Virus record (IMG/VR): IMGVR_UViG_3300047157_000135
Location: 1-49,732 of that record
DNA length: 49,732 bases
Direction: 5' to 3' (one strand)
Origin: a virus
Made by a program: the position numbers and the translations under genes. The notes beneath the pieces are model-generated. The model was not told the DNA's origin, ran no database searches, and saw only the letters and a program-made list of their open reading frames with translations. This document shows, in pieces, positions 35,898 to 49,400 of this stretch (the first letter of the stretch is position 1; each line of letters opens with the position of its first letter).

Positions 35898-38800
35898 ATG
35901 CCAGAAATCAAGAATACCTTTCTAAAAGGTAAAATGAACAAAGATTTAGACGCGCGTTTAATACCTAATGGTGAATACGTAGATGCACAAAATATTCATA
36001 TAGCCAAATCCGACGGATCTGATGTAGGCGTTGTACAAAATGTCAAAGGTAATTCTAAGATTGGTAATTTAAATATAACAGGAGAGGTTATTGGATATAT
36101 AGCGGACTCCGAAAGTCTTTGCCAGATGGCAGTAACAGAATTTTTTATTTTGTCAAAGCGCCGGTGGTGCTTCAGATGATGCATATATATTACTATGAAA
36201 CGGGCAGCACTTCAAATCTAGTGAATCAATACCTATATAATATTGTCAAAGGTGCTTTCCTTAAACTTTCAGCATCAAGTCATTTAATTACTGGCGTTAA
36301 TATAATAGACGGATTTATTGTTCTGGACAGATGATAACAATCAGCCTAGGAAAATAAACATAGATAAAAGCTATTGAAAATTCGGTTCAAACTACAATAA
36401 TCTATTATTATAATTCGGAAGTTAAAATTAGTGTTGCTAAATATTTTCCTTATAACTGCGCCCCAGGTGCTTACATCCCAACTGTTGATTCTACACAACG
36501 TGGAATGCAAAAACTAACGACCACTGGAAATCTGTCAGCTAACTACCTCAAGTTCCGAGACAAATGTAACTTAGTACAGGCAACGTTAACTATGATATAT
36601 TATGTTGGCCAAAGTGGTTTCTGGTGCTGAATGTACCTGCAGATGACACCTTGGTTCAAGCAGTGTTAATCGACAAATGGGCTAACAATAAGTATTAACT
36701 TTAAGTAACCAGCTGGTGGACAGTGCTACATCAACTAATCCAACTTTTAACATTTACGTCACAAGAAGATAGGCTTGAAGAGGAGTTTATAAAATTTGCA
36801 TACAGGTATAAATTTGAAGATGGGGAGTATTCAGTAATCTCACCTTTTACGCAAACATGCTTTCTTCCTAAAACCTACTCTAATGGCTCTCAATGGTTTA
36901 ACCACTCCTCAGATAGCTTCGATGCCTGCTAACAACTACAGAAGTTGAGTCCTATTATAAATGATGTTGGCTTAGGGTGCAACTAAGAATTGGCTTGCCC
37001 TCGTACCTTATGTCACGTACTAGATTATGGTATAAATAAAATTGAAATACTTTATAAAGAGGCCGATAATCCCGGTGTTAAGGCCGTTGCTGAAATACCT
37101 GTTATCAGATACTGATGTCCCTATCAGTAGTAACACTGTCTTACAGCCTTAGTGGGTGATTTGCATTTACTTATACGACTATGAATTAACCTTGCCCTTT
37201 AAAACTTTAACAGAAGACCAGTTAACTAGAGTTTTTGATAATGTGCCTAGAAAAGCAAAAGCGCAGGAGATAGCTGGGAGTAGGCTTGTGTATGGTAATT
37301 TTCAAGAAAATTATAATTTGCCAGCTGTTGATTTTGAAGCGGGATATGTTACGCATAGAGCGGCAACTTCTGCGGATGCAAACGTGGAACGTTCAATACC
37401 CTTACCAATCTGTTAAATCTAGGAGAACATATCAAGTGGGTTAATAGTGCTAGCGGATAAATACGGCAGGCAATCCCCGGTTATTTTGCCTTCTGATAGC
37501 AACAAGTCTTCTGTCAGGGTGCCTGTGCACACCCCCAGATCCTGCATAACTGGAATGGGTATTGCTTGCGCGATTGAATTTAACGACACTAATTCCTAAC
37601 GCGTATACTGCTTCAACTAATGAATTTGGTTGGTATTCTTGGAAAACTGTTGTAAAACAAACCGAGCAAGAATATTACAATGTTTATGCACCCAGTGCTA
37701 TAATAGATAACATTCCCGCATGGAGTTATATCAGCTTCTGGCCAATTCAATACCGCCGCACAGTATCAAGTTATGGATGGTATACAAAGTACAGTATACA
37801 CTGATGACGACAGTAGATCCTGGCTGGTGTTGCATGGTGATAATGTAAACAAAGTGCCAAGAAGAACCTGGCGTTGGTGGAGTGGTATGACGGAACAAAC
37901 AAGTGCTAGTGAATGCCGTCTTTGTATCCCCGTAATAATAAACGGATGCTTTGCTTACACCCGCTGGCACATCTTCTGACCCTTACATATTTAATTCTGA
38001 AGGAGCTAAGGTGGATGTAATAAGTATTGGTACTGCAATGGACCATGGTTTAGTAGCTATTCAGCAACAAGAACTCAATCTGATGGTACTGTTGATCTTA
38101 TTTATGAGCCTGGAGAAGTTATGGCATTTATAAATGTAGGTGTTAGTACAAACCCATTGGTGGCTGAATTACCAAATGGTTACGGACATCAAAGACTCGA
38201 TAATGGTGCGTCTTTGCCCGCATTATCTATATGGGAAACTGAACCATTTAAATCAGGATTAGATATATATTATGAGACTTCCTTAAGCGGATTGGTTTCA
38301 GATTTAAATAGTGAAATTAGTGATGTTGCGAGTGGTTCTGGTGGAGCCACAAACATAACAATAGATTCGAATGAATTTTCAGAAGGCTTAGAGACTAATG
38401 TTAGCAATGCCACCAAGGGAATTATTGGGGCTTTAGGTGCAACAAACTCTGGTGGAAGCGCATTATCTAATTTAACATTTCAACTTAATAATGTTTTTGC
38501 ACAATCCGACTACAGCACAGATCTTGTAGCCAAATTTGACATAAATTCTAACAATTTAAGAATTATTTCAGATACTTTTTATTACGGACAAAATGGAGAA
38601 TCTTATGATGCCTCTATTACAGTAACAGATTCTAATGGGGTTTCATACACGGATACAGTGGTGATTCATTTAACTAATGCAGCCCCTACATTTAGTAATT
38701 CACTTACAACGACTGGCAATTCATTGCATTATAGCGTGGGCACTATTGCTGATTTATCTGTTGGAACAGAAAATGGAAGCAGAAGTGTTAGTCAAAAAAC

Positions 38801-40676
38801 ATTAGGGCTTACGTATAGCATAGTTTCAGTGCATCTAGCGTCGACCGATGTAACCAGCAGTAATTTATTTACTATAACTAATTCAGGTGATACTGGCAAT
38901 CCAGACCCAGGAAGACTTAAAAGCACTGGATATATGGCTCAAAATTTAGTTACGAATCAGTATACTATCATTGTTAAAGTTGTGGATGCTGGTCATACCA
39001 CGGCAGCCCCTTCGCAGGACACACATACAATAACTATAACAATAACCCCAGGTATTTTAGTTAATTATTTAACAGCCCCAAACGCGGCTCAATTATGTAA
39101 TCCAACAACTCAAACATTATATATAACAAAACCACAATTAACTGGCCCAACCACTATAGAAGTGGGGGACACAATATACACAAGCAACGCATTAGGAACT
39201 AATTATTTCTTTGGAAATATAGTTACTCAACCAATTGGAGGAGCTTATGATCAGGGACTTTATGCGAACGTCAGGTCCCAAAATGGTGTTGTTCAGGAGA
39301 TTGGCTTGAACATCTCATGTGCGCCGTAGGTTAGACATGACACTAAAACATGTAATATTTTAATTCATGGGTATAGCAAAGGAAATAGGGTATTTTAACA
39401 CCTTTATTATTAAAGCCCGCTGCTTCGAATACAAGCAGAAGTTGGCACATTGAAGAGTCCAGAATAAAAGGTGGCTTTAATAACCAATCTATGGAACTGG
39501 CTACCAGAGCTTTTGCCACTGACGAAAATTATAGCAGAAACTAGAAGAAAAAACGCTTTGATATATTCAGGCATTTACAACTCCAAAACAGGCGTTAATC
39601 AATTAAATCGAATTTGGCGTGGGTACAATCCAATACTAAAGCTGTGGACGACTCCCAGGGCAGTATTCAAAAACTTTACGCTGAAGACACAAATCTTATT
39701 AATATTTCAAGAAGATAAAGTTAGCAGAGCACTGATTGACAAAGATGCTGTTTTTACAGCAGAAGGTTCTCCTATAAAAGCTTTAAGCAAAATTGTTATT
39801 GGACAGGTTATACCTTTTTTAGGAATATACGGTATTGGTACAAATCCTGAAAGCTTTGCTGTCAAAGGCGGATTGAAATACTTTGCTGATAAAAAAAGAG
39901 GTGTTGTTATAAGGTTAACAAGAGATGGCCATACTGAAATATCATATTATGGTATGCGAAGTTGGTTTAAAGACTAACTTGAGATCATTCGAATAATAGC
40001 TAATAGGCATGTACGATCATGTTAAAGACCACTATGTCCTTGTCTGTGCAAAATAATACCTCAAGTTATGAATATACATTTGGCTTATGATGAGTCTTCT
40101 AAGGGTTGGACTAGTTTTTATACTTATAGACCTAATGCGGGAGGATTTACATTATCAAATGTATTATTTACACTTTTAATGCTGCCCAGATTTATATGGA
40201 AGCATTATGCAAACAAACGGATTACAACAAGTTTTATGGTGTCCGAATAATTCATCTAAAGTGCAGTTAATACTTAAATAACACGCCTTCGGTTGTTAAA
40301 GTATTTAAAACATTTATCTTACGAAGGCACGTGAAGGCTGGAATGCTAATGACATATATACTGATTTACGATGAGTGCTAGGATTTACAGACAGTGGCTT
40401 ATAGCATAGCTCAGTACTTACAATAACATATGCTTCTACGGGAATTTACGATTTGCCAGGAGCATACAGGCTTTCAGCAAAAAAGAAAACAAATATTCAT
40501 CGTATTTGACAAAATAGCATCTTCTATTGGCGAAAATGAAATAATCTTTGGTGAAGCAAGTTTCTGGTAGTTAAAGGTATGTATGTGTCGTCTAGTGTTT
40601 GAATCTACCACTGACGGATACATCAAAAAAAGAACTATTTGCTGTTTCATCTGAGACAGTATTATCATCAAATTAA
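35898..40676 (+). CDS. Giant tail structural protein, frame heavily broken
   Basis: About 1,590 codons if repaired. The N-terminus NTFLKGKMNKDLDARLIPNG, then EYVDAQNIHI and SDGSDVGVVQNVKG is, from memory, a recurring phage tail-protein start. Later IDGF and TDDNNQPRKINID (about 36310-36360) and VPRKAKAQEIAGSRLVYGNF (about 37240-37305) are family hallmarks. Frames switch many times in 36.1-38.1 kb and 39.3-40.67 kb. The stretch 38121-39329 is open for 402 codons and contains cadherin-like repeats (DSNGVSYTDTVVIHLTNAAP). The last segment ends KELFAVSSETVLSSN at 40676. Dense indels without substituted motifs suggest consensus error more than old decay. Confidence 0.6.
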
Positions 40677-40687
40677 AATAATAAATT

Positions 40688-41526
40688 ATGGCAATACCCT
40701 TTTTAGCAATGGGAATATCATCAGGTGTTTCTGCACTTAGTGGCTTGTTTGGAGCAGGTAAAGCAAGACGAGCTGCTAGAAAAGCTAGACAACAAGCAGA
40801 TGCTTTAAACAAACAAATAGCTAATCTTGAAAAAAATAGACAAGCTGTTATTAATCCTTACGAAGACGTGAAGGATCTTAGCAGTATGGTGACAAACCCA
40901 TTTGCTAATTTACAGGTAGCAACCAAAGCGGCTGAGATACAGGGTGCTGAAACTGACATAGCTTTAGCAACAACATTAGATACCCTAAGAGCTACGGGGG
41001 CGGGAGCTGGTGGAGCAACCGCATTAGCCCAAGCGGCTGCAAGATCAAAATCTGGTATTGCTGCTGGAATTGAAAAACAAGAAGCTCAAAACACAAGACT
41101 AAGGGCTCAAGGAGAACAGCAAATGCAAAGATTACAAATGAGTGAAGCGGCAAGAGTCCAAGGTGCTCGAGCGCACAGGGTAAAGCATTCAAATTTAATG
41201 CACAGGAAAGCAGAGACACTTCACAATTAAACAGGCTTGCTGGTAAAGCTGATATTGCCTCAGGACAGGCGGCTGCTTATAGTCAACAATCTAGTCAAAT
41301 GATGGGGCAAGCTTTAGGAGCCTTGGGTGGTTTAGCTGGGGCTGCGATTGGTGGAGCAAATTATAAAAAATCCTTAGCAAACGCACCAAACACGTCTGGG
41401 GTAGATGTTAGTAGTGCTTATTCTGGAAACGAAAATGTTGTTTACAATGTACCCAAGACTGCAGACTATTCCGATTTATACAGTGGTGGTGGTTCACAAT
41501 ACGGGTACGATTATTTAAATAAATAA
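40688..41526 (+). CDS. Internal virion protein-like, one frame break
   Basis: About 279 residues if repaired. It starts MAIPFLAMGISSGVSALSGL with a small hydrophobic Gly/Ala segment, then GKARRAARKARQQADALNKQ, a long helical Ala/Gln-rich middle, and ends GGSQYGYDYLNK. Composition and position resemble small internal core or ejection proteins of podoviruses (T7 gp14-like in type, not by match). The frame changes near 41174-41179 (GCGCACAGGG): a missing base or a duplicated CA would explain it. It is followed by the 634-residue internal protein after a short gap. Confidence 0.6.
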
Positions 41527-41530
41527 AATT

Positions 41531-43435
41531 ATGGGAGCATACGATAATCCAAAATCATACACAACAATAGACTACACTAAAGGTACTACGGCTTTTAATA
41601 CAACTTTTCAAACTGGCCTAGCCGCTGGTATTGCGGAAGGAGATAAATTAATTGCTGATAGAAAAAAATACGAAGATACTGTATACGCGCAGGGCGAGGA
41701 AATGAAAAAGGAGCTTAGTGCTGCAGTTGATAATGGCGAAAAAACAAAAGAACAAATAAACGCTGCATTAGAAGAATTTTATGCAGAGGCACTTAATGTT
41801 GAGCAACCAACTAAAAAAGGTTTAGGCGGGCTATTTTCTATGCCTACTGAAAATCGTATGGATCAGAAAGGTATGCGAGAAGCTCAGAATAGTTTTGAAG
41901 GCGCTGTAACGCCTATAAATACGGTTTTGGATTATATATACACATCGGACATGGATATTGATGAAAACAACGACAAAGGGCATGGGCTATACTCCGATAA
42001 AAAAAATATATACAATGCTATCAAAAATGGTGATGCAAAACCTACGTTTAAATACGACAATCAAACTAAAAAATTTACTAGTTTTATTGAGGTGGGTGGT
42101 AAAAAATATACAGAAGCAGAGTTGCAAACAATTTTTACAGCATCTGGAAAAGAGCAAAGAGATATAATTGACAGTGAGCATGATGCTTTAATTAACGGGT
42201 TGTCTACAAGAACCAAAGCTGATTTGAAAAATTACATTGCTGATAGAAAAGTTCGTGGATTTCAATCAGGAAGAGCTGACGCCAAAGATAAAGCTATGGA
42301 AAACGTTTACGAACAATACGGTTTAGATGAAAGAGGTGAAATTGATACTGAAAAATTTACTAGAAATAAATTGGGTGTTGCAAATAATGTTTATAATAAT
42401 AAACTTGATTTAAATGAGGATCTTAAAAAAGAAATGCTCGACAACGAGGTAAATGAATTTAATTTAACCGGGTCACAAGCAGATACATTATTAGATTTAC
42501 CATTAAATGTTGGCCCAAAAGAAATAGAAAAAAAATTAGGGGTTGACGCAAAAACAGCGGAAGATTTGTTTGAAAAATCAAAAAGTGCTAAACTTAAAAT
42601 GGTTGCTAAATATACTCTGAATAAAATGGAAGACGATGGATTACTTGATGAGTTTTACAGAAAAGAGCCTAAGCAGCCTACGGGTTCAGGGAAAGAAGTT
42701 AAAGTTGATAAATATTTGCCTCAAAAAGTTAGGGTTGAAACAGCGGGTATTGTTAATAATTTTGTTGATAATGGAAGAGTGTTTGACTCTATAAGAAGTA
42801 TAATGCCAGATAATTCTGCTATTAAATTTGTTAATGGTAAAGTAGCACCATCAGCAAGCGGAGGGGAAACCGGAAGGAATATCGATGAAGCTCAGGCTGA
42901 AGCATTACAAAGTTTAGGAGACAACTTTTTGAATGCAGAATTTACTTTTAGAGGAAGTAAAGAAAATGCATCTGGATTAGAAATTAACCCTAATGGGACC
43001 GTTACTATGACGTTTGATGGCAAAGAGGTTGAGGTTGACGAAAAACAAGCTGATGGTTCAATAGTTAAAACTAGAAAAATTCTTAAAGACAGTACATTAG
43101 AATACAATTTATATAATCCCGAAAGCATGCGTAAGTATTTCGATGCTATCTCTACCGAAAGTGGCGGCTCCGGAGACTACGCTCGTACGGCATATTCATC
43201 TGGATACGACACAGAAATGGTAAAAGAATATACTTCGTACGAAGGAATGAATAGGTTAAATCAGCCTAAAATGGAAAAATGGCTTAATTTTATTGATAAA
43301 AAAGGCGGTCAACCTAGACTGTTTGAGTTTGTTATAAATGCTGAACAGAGCGGAGTTCCATTATCTAGCGGGTTCCAAAAATATAAGACAAAATACGAAA
43401 ATCAAATAATGTTATATAAAGCCAGAAATAAATAA
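41531..43435 (+). CDS. Probable internal virion protein (634 aa)
   Basis: A 634-residue charged, mostly helical protein starting MGAYDNPKSYTTIDYTKGTT, with coiled-coil-like sequence (KKELSAAVDNGEKTKEQINA) and a beta-rich segment around residues 470-530. No enzyme motif. Lying between a gp14-like small protein and a 2,000-residue protein, it fits the set of proteins that podoviruses package in the head and eject ahead of DNA. The specific family is not recognised. Confidence 0.6.
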   Translation: MGAYDNPKSYTTIDYTKGTTAFNTTFQTGLAAGIAEGDKLIADRKKYEDTVYAQGEEMKKELSAAVDNGEKTKEQINAALEEFYAEALNVEQPTKKGLGGLFSMPTENRMDQKGMREAQNSFEGAVTPINTVLDYIYTSDMDIDENNDKGHGLYSDKKNIYNAIKNGDAKPTFKYDNQTKKFTSFIEVGGKKYTEAELQTIFTASGKEQRDIIDSEHDALINGLSTRTKADLKNYIADRKVRGFQSGRADAKDKAMENVYEQYGLDERGEIDTEKFTRNKLGVANNVYNNKLDLNEDLKKEMLDNEVNEFNLTGSQADTLLDLPLNVGPKEIEKKLGVDAKTAEDLFEKSKSAKLKMVAKYTLNKMEDDGLLDEFYRKEPKQPTGSGKEVKVDKYLPQKVRVETAGIVNNFVDNGRVFDSIRSIMPDNSAIKFVNGKVAPSASGGETGRNIDEAQAEALQSLGDNFLNAEFTFRGSKENASGLEINPNGTVTMTFDGKEVEVDEKQADGSIVKTRKILKDSTLEYNLYNPESMRKYFDAISTESGGSGDYARTAYSSGYDTEMVKEYTSYEGMNRLNQPKMEKWLNFIDKKGGQPRLFEFVINAEQSGVPLSSGFQKYKTKYENQIMLYKARNK

Positions 43436-43437
43436 GT

Positions 43438-46400
43438 ATGGATAAGCAAGAATATATTAATAGCCTTGTAAGTCAAGGTTTATCTGATGAAGAAATATTA
43501 AATAAAGTTAATGAAAAATTCAAAACCTCTTCGCTGGATTTTCAAACTCCCACAGCACCGGGTGCGGTTGTGGAGGAAACTGCAGCACCCGATATGGATT
43601 CCAGCTTGGATCCTGGTTCTGGGGATTTACAAAAAAATGAGTCGCCTAAGAAAGACTTTGATGCTGGTGAAGAATTATCAACTGCTGATGATTTATTCAA
43701 AGCTAATTTTAAAAGAGCTAAAGCAAACATAGCTGAAGTACCGGCTTTTTTAAATAGATGGAAAATGTCTTTGGTGAAAAAATTTGCTTTCTCTGACGAG
43801 CAAAAAGAAAATTTTGAAAAATTATCAGCTGAAGAACAAGACGCTTATGCACAAACAATGGGATCAATCCCTATACCTGGTAATATAGGGGCTTTTGCTA
43901 AAGATGGGCAAGAAGCCGCCGCTAAATTAAGAAGCGAAGCCGAAGAACTTGAAAAAAACTTAATACAATATGACAGCGATATAACGGACACTATATTTAA
44001 AGAAGGCAATATTACTGAGGGCACAACTAGGTTACTAACACAAGCTATTGGCGCGATGCCTTCTATAGGTCAAGCTATGATACCCTACATAGGTATACCT
44101 TCTATTGTAGCCGGTTCTGCGGCAGAGGCTTCAAGAGAAGCCGTATATGATGAAGGCAAAAAAATTGACTTAAAACAAAATTTATATGCATCAGGAATTG
44201 GAGCATCAGAAGGACTATTAGAAATAGTAACTAAACGTATAGGCGGCGCGGCTTTTAAAAATCTTATAGGAAAACCAAAAGAAGTAGTTAAAAAAACGAT
44301 GCTGCAAATGGCTACCGGAATAGCTAAGGCTGGGGGTCAAGAAGGAGCATCTGAATTAGGAACTTTAACTATAAATAAAATTTTAGAATCTAAATATTAT
44401 GATGATACTAAGGGTTTTAAAATGAGTGAAGAAAAATTTAATGAATGGTGGAATGAGGCTGGCGACACATTTTTAATAGGTATGGCAACAGGTAAAGGTA
44501 TGGCAAGTGCCGGAGCTGGTGGTGTAATAGTAAGGGATGCTATAGGCAATAGGGCTGTTAACAAATCTCTTAAAAAAGCTAATATAAAAGAAATATCCGA
44601 AGCTTTTACGGATAGCGAAATAACCGACGATGTAGTTGAATTATCCAGGAACCAATTTTCAGAAAAAGCATTAAATACAGAATTAGACAATAAGGTTAAA
44701 TTAGGTGATTTAAGCTTAACTGAATCAAATGAAATTAAACTTAATTTTAAAAATGCACAAGCGTCTATTAGAATAGCCGATAATTTAAAAATTGCGCCCA
44801 GCCTGGTAAACGAAACTGTAAGCTTGGTTCAAAAAAGAAATGAACTATCTAATAAAATAAAAGACGCCGGCGAGAATAAAGCTTTAGTTTCTGAAGATTC
44901 TAAAAGATTAATAGAAATAGACAATAGACTTGGTGAAATAAGCAAAGAAAATATATCAATTAAACTTGATGAAAAAATAACAAAACTTGAAAAGCCTATA
45001 AAAGAACCTGGTTCGTTGATGATGGATCCCTTGGGAATAATATCAGTAGCTGATAAAATAAGGCAAACTAAATTAGAGGAAGCCAAAAATGAAAAAATTT
45101 CAAATGAGGTTCAAGATATTTATAACGAAAAAGGAATTGATGGTGCTTTTGAAATAATTGAAAAATTCAAACCTATAGTTAAAAAATTAGTAAATAAAAG
45201 AGAAGGGGCTCCTAATTTTGATAGAGAATTATTAACTAGTGAAATTGAAATTGGTTTATTTTCTGATAAAAAGAATCCCAAAACAGGTGAGACAAAACAA
45301 AGAAGTATACTGGGCCTTATAAGAGAGTATCCAGCTTATGTTAAAAAACAAAAGCAGGCTAACAAAGAAGCTAAAGCAAAAGGACAAAAGCAAATCAAAA
45401 TAGCTCCATTGTCTGGTTTTATAAATAAGCAACTGCCTAAAAGAATGATTGAGGCATCTAGAAAGATATTAGGCAAAGAATTTACTGAAGATATAGGCGA
45501 AATAAAAGAATCAAGAATTGAATTAGACAACACCACTCAAGAGGTTTTGGATTTGCAAGGCACAAGAACGCCTGAGCAAAACGCTAAGTTAAACAATATA
45601 GCTGGAATTACAAAAGAAGAAGCTCAGCAAAATGCAAAACAAATATTAAAAAGCAAACTGCCTGGAATATTAGAAAAATCTGGTAGAGATAAAAATCAAA
45701 TCAGAACCGCAATAAACAACGCTAGTGTTTTAAAAGTTTCAGACAAAATACTTGAAGAAATGGGAGGGAAGTTTACGGCTAAGGAGGGCGCTAATAATCA
45801 ATTTGCATCTTTTTTAGGGGTTAATTATGATATGTTATTTGGCGATAATAATATTATACCCGACTATGTTAAAAACAAGCTTGAATTATTTAAACCAAAG
45901 CAAGTTGGAAGAGAAAGTATGACTGAAGGCGATGCCTCTGGTAAAGGTAAGTTTGAGTATGACAATCCAACATTTGAAGATGTCCTAAATTTTTACACCG
46001 ATGAAACAAAAGGGTTAAGTACATTAAGAGCTAGAAAAGAAAGATTAGCCGATATAATTTCCCCCGAAGTTATAAAAAATGAAATAGCAGAAGCTCTAAC
46101 CGATCCTATTGTTAAAAAAGATTTTTTAGATAGACAAGAAATTTTAAAAAAAGAAATACCAAAAGATGCAATACCAAAACTACTAGAAAGAATAGACAGA
46201 GCAATAGCGGCTGTTGATCAATTTGGAAAAACGACTTTGCAAGGTGGCCCAATACCTATTGTGCCTGCTACTAAAATATTTTTAAAATCTTTAAAAACAT
46301 TAATAAAAAGTGGAGTTAAATTTGGAGAAGCACTTAGTAGATCTATAGAAAAATTTAAGCAAGCTTTAAAAGGCGCAACAAAAAATCAAAAATCTTTAGC

Positions 46401-49400
46401 TGAAAGAATTTTAAATTATCATATTAAAAATGAAAATGATTTAAAAAATTTACAAGTAAACGATTTAATTACGGATTTAAACATCTTTATGACCAACGAT
46501 ATTTTAAATTCATCTGATCTTGAAGATTTTGCCGCTAACAATAAAGATTGGAAAAAATTAGTAAAGAATATAAATGAAGATTATGCTGCTATAAATATGA
46601 ATACCGAAGCTGGTCGAAAAAAGTTTTTAAAAATAGCGGAGGAAAATGGGTTTGTCGAACAAATACCAAAATCAGTTTGGTTAACACTTCAAGGTACTAC
46701 CAATAGTTTATTGCCTGATAAATTAAAAAAAGAATTAAATTTAGATAAAGAAGAGCGTAAAACAATAAGAACCGCAGACGAGTCCAGCCTTAGGACATAT
46801 GGTGGAAATTTTCCATTTAGAAGCGTTAAAGAGGCGGAAGCCTGGATAGATTCAGTTGAAAAAAGAGGTAAGAAATTTGCAGAGGAAGGTGTGTATAAAG
46901 ATATGACGACAAGAGTTACAACATCTCAATATAATAATTTAGAAAATTTATTAGATGATAAAGATTTTACCCAATCACAAAAAAATTCTTTAAAAGGCTT
47001 AAATAAATTATTTTTAACTTTTGAGTCTTTAATGAAAAAAAATCCTGAACAAAATATACCTTTTGTTGCGGCTATGCTTTCATCGACTAGCGCATATCAA
47101 GGACACTTCATGAGAGCTTCTTCTCCTGTTACTTTTTATGAAAAAGGATATAAAAACGGTTCTTATACCCAAGAACACACGCTGCCAGCAAGTTTAGTTG
47201 CTAAATATTTATTTTTAGAAGCAGTAAACGGGAATATTAAAAAATCATTTAAGCATGTTGCACAAAATTTTCAACAAGGTGCTCTATCAAATGCGTCGGA
47301 TAATAAACTTGAAGGAATAGGATATAACGGAGAAAAATTCACATACAAGGAAAAAACACCACAAAATTGGTTTATTAAAGATAACATATGGGCTAGATAT
47401 TTTAACATTAATGTAGCTTTGCAGAATGGCGGGTGTCAAACCTGAGAATATTATAATGGCTAATGGTAAGGCTGTTGCCGATATTTATAAAGTTAATAAT
47501 GCAGGTTACGGCATAAAAGGAGTCAATTTTAATGACAAAATTATAGAAGAATTTAAAACCGACAAAGCTAATAAGCAAAAAATAAAAGAAGAAACAGACG
47601 CTGTAAACTTAAGCAAAGATTTTAACGATATAATTGAAAATAAAACCAACATTGGGTCTGAAAAAAGATATGCTAAAGCAAAAGCCGAAGTTGCGGGTAA
47701 AGACAAAGGGTCTTTTGATTATATAGGCATACCTCCATCTGCACAAGATTTTATGGGTTTAATTTACAAAATGGTAGGTAAAGGTAAACAAGGGGACTCC
47801 CAGTTGGCTTGGTTTAAGAAAAATTTATCTGATCCATTTGCTAAGGCAATGGTTGATATATCTAATACTAGGGTTGCTCTTGCTAATGATTTTAAAGAAA
47901 TTAAAAAAATAGCTAATATTGCACCAAAAACGTTAAAAAATAAATTACCCGGTGAGCCATTTACGGTTGAGCAGGCTATAAGAGTCCATATTTGGAATAA
48001 ACAAAATATGAATATTGATGGCTTGGCTAAATCAGATTTAAAAACATTAAATGATTACGTGCAAAAAAATAAAAACTTATTATCTTTTGCTGATAAATTG
48101 ATACAAATAAATAAAGAAATGGGGTACCCTAAGCCAGATAAAAATTGGTTGATGGGTACAATGACAACAGATTTACTGCAGGGTTTAAACACTACCACAA
48201 GAAAAGAAGCGCTATCACAATGGCAATCAAACGTGGATATAATATTTGATGAAGCTAATATGAATAAGTTGGAGGCTGCATTTGGAAAAAATTATAGATA
48301 TGCATTAGACAACATGCTGCAGCGTATGAAAACCGGTAAAAACAGAGGTTATCCTGGTGATCAATTAACAGGTAGATTTGTAGATTGGCTTAATGGTTCC
48401 GTCGGAGCTATTATGTTCTTTAACATGAGGTCCGCAGTGCTACAAACTATATCATCCGTTAACTTTGTAAATTTTACTGATAATAATCCATTAAAAGCAG
48501 CCGCAGCTTTTGCAAACCAACCGCAGTTTTGGAAAGATGTAATGTTTATAATGAATTCAGACTATTTAGTTGAAAGAAGAAATGGATTAAAAATAAACGT
48601 TAACGAAGCTGATATTGCTGAAATTGCAGCTGAATCTAAAAACAAAGCTAAAGCGTTTGTAAATAAATTATTAAAATTAGGATTTTTACCAACACAAATT
48701 GCGGATAGTTTTGCTATTGCAACGGGCGGTGCATCGTTTTATAGAAACAGAGTAAAATCTTACATTAAAAAAGGTTTATCAGAAAAAGAAGCACAAGATA
48801 AAGCGTTTTTAGATTTTAGAGAAATAACAGAAGAGAATCAGCAATCAAGTAGACCTGATAGAATTAGTCAACAGCAAGCTGGCCCATTAGGTCGTATTAT
48901 ATTAGCTTTTGCAAATACACCAGCTCAGTATGCTAGAATTATACAAAGAGCCGCTAGTGATCTTAAAAACGGGCGTGGGGATGCTAAAACTAATATATCT
49001 AAGATAATTTACTATGGTGCAATACAAAATGTTATATTTAATGCCATGCAGCAGTCTTTATTCGCTATTGCTTTTGGTGATGAAGAGCCAGACGATGAAA
49101 AGGAAGCTGAAAAATACGGTAATATTGTAAACGGAATGGTTGACTCACTATTGAGAGGAACTGGGTTTGCTGGTGCAGCTGTTTCTACCGTGAAAAACGC
49201 TATAATAAAAATAGCTAAAGGAGGTAATAAACAAGACGTAGCTATAGATTTAATCAACATATCACCTCCAATATCATCTAAGATAAGAAAGATAAGATCA
49301 GCCGGAAGGACGTTTGATTGGAATAAAAAAGAAATAGCCGAAAAAGGCTTATCTTTAGACAACCCTGCTACGATGGCTATAGGTCAATTAGTGAGTGCAA

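Noticed and set aside
41940-41990. DMDID motif in the 634-residue protein, resembling the DxDxD site of RNA polymerases
   Set aside because: No double-psi beta-barrel context or other polymerase motifs; the surrounding sequence is acidic and low in complexity, so the match is chance.
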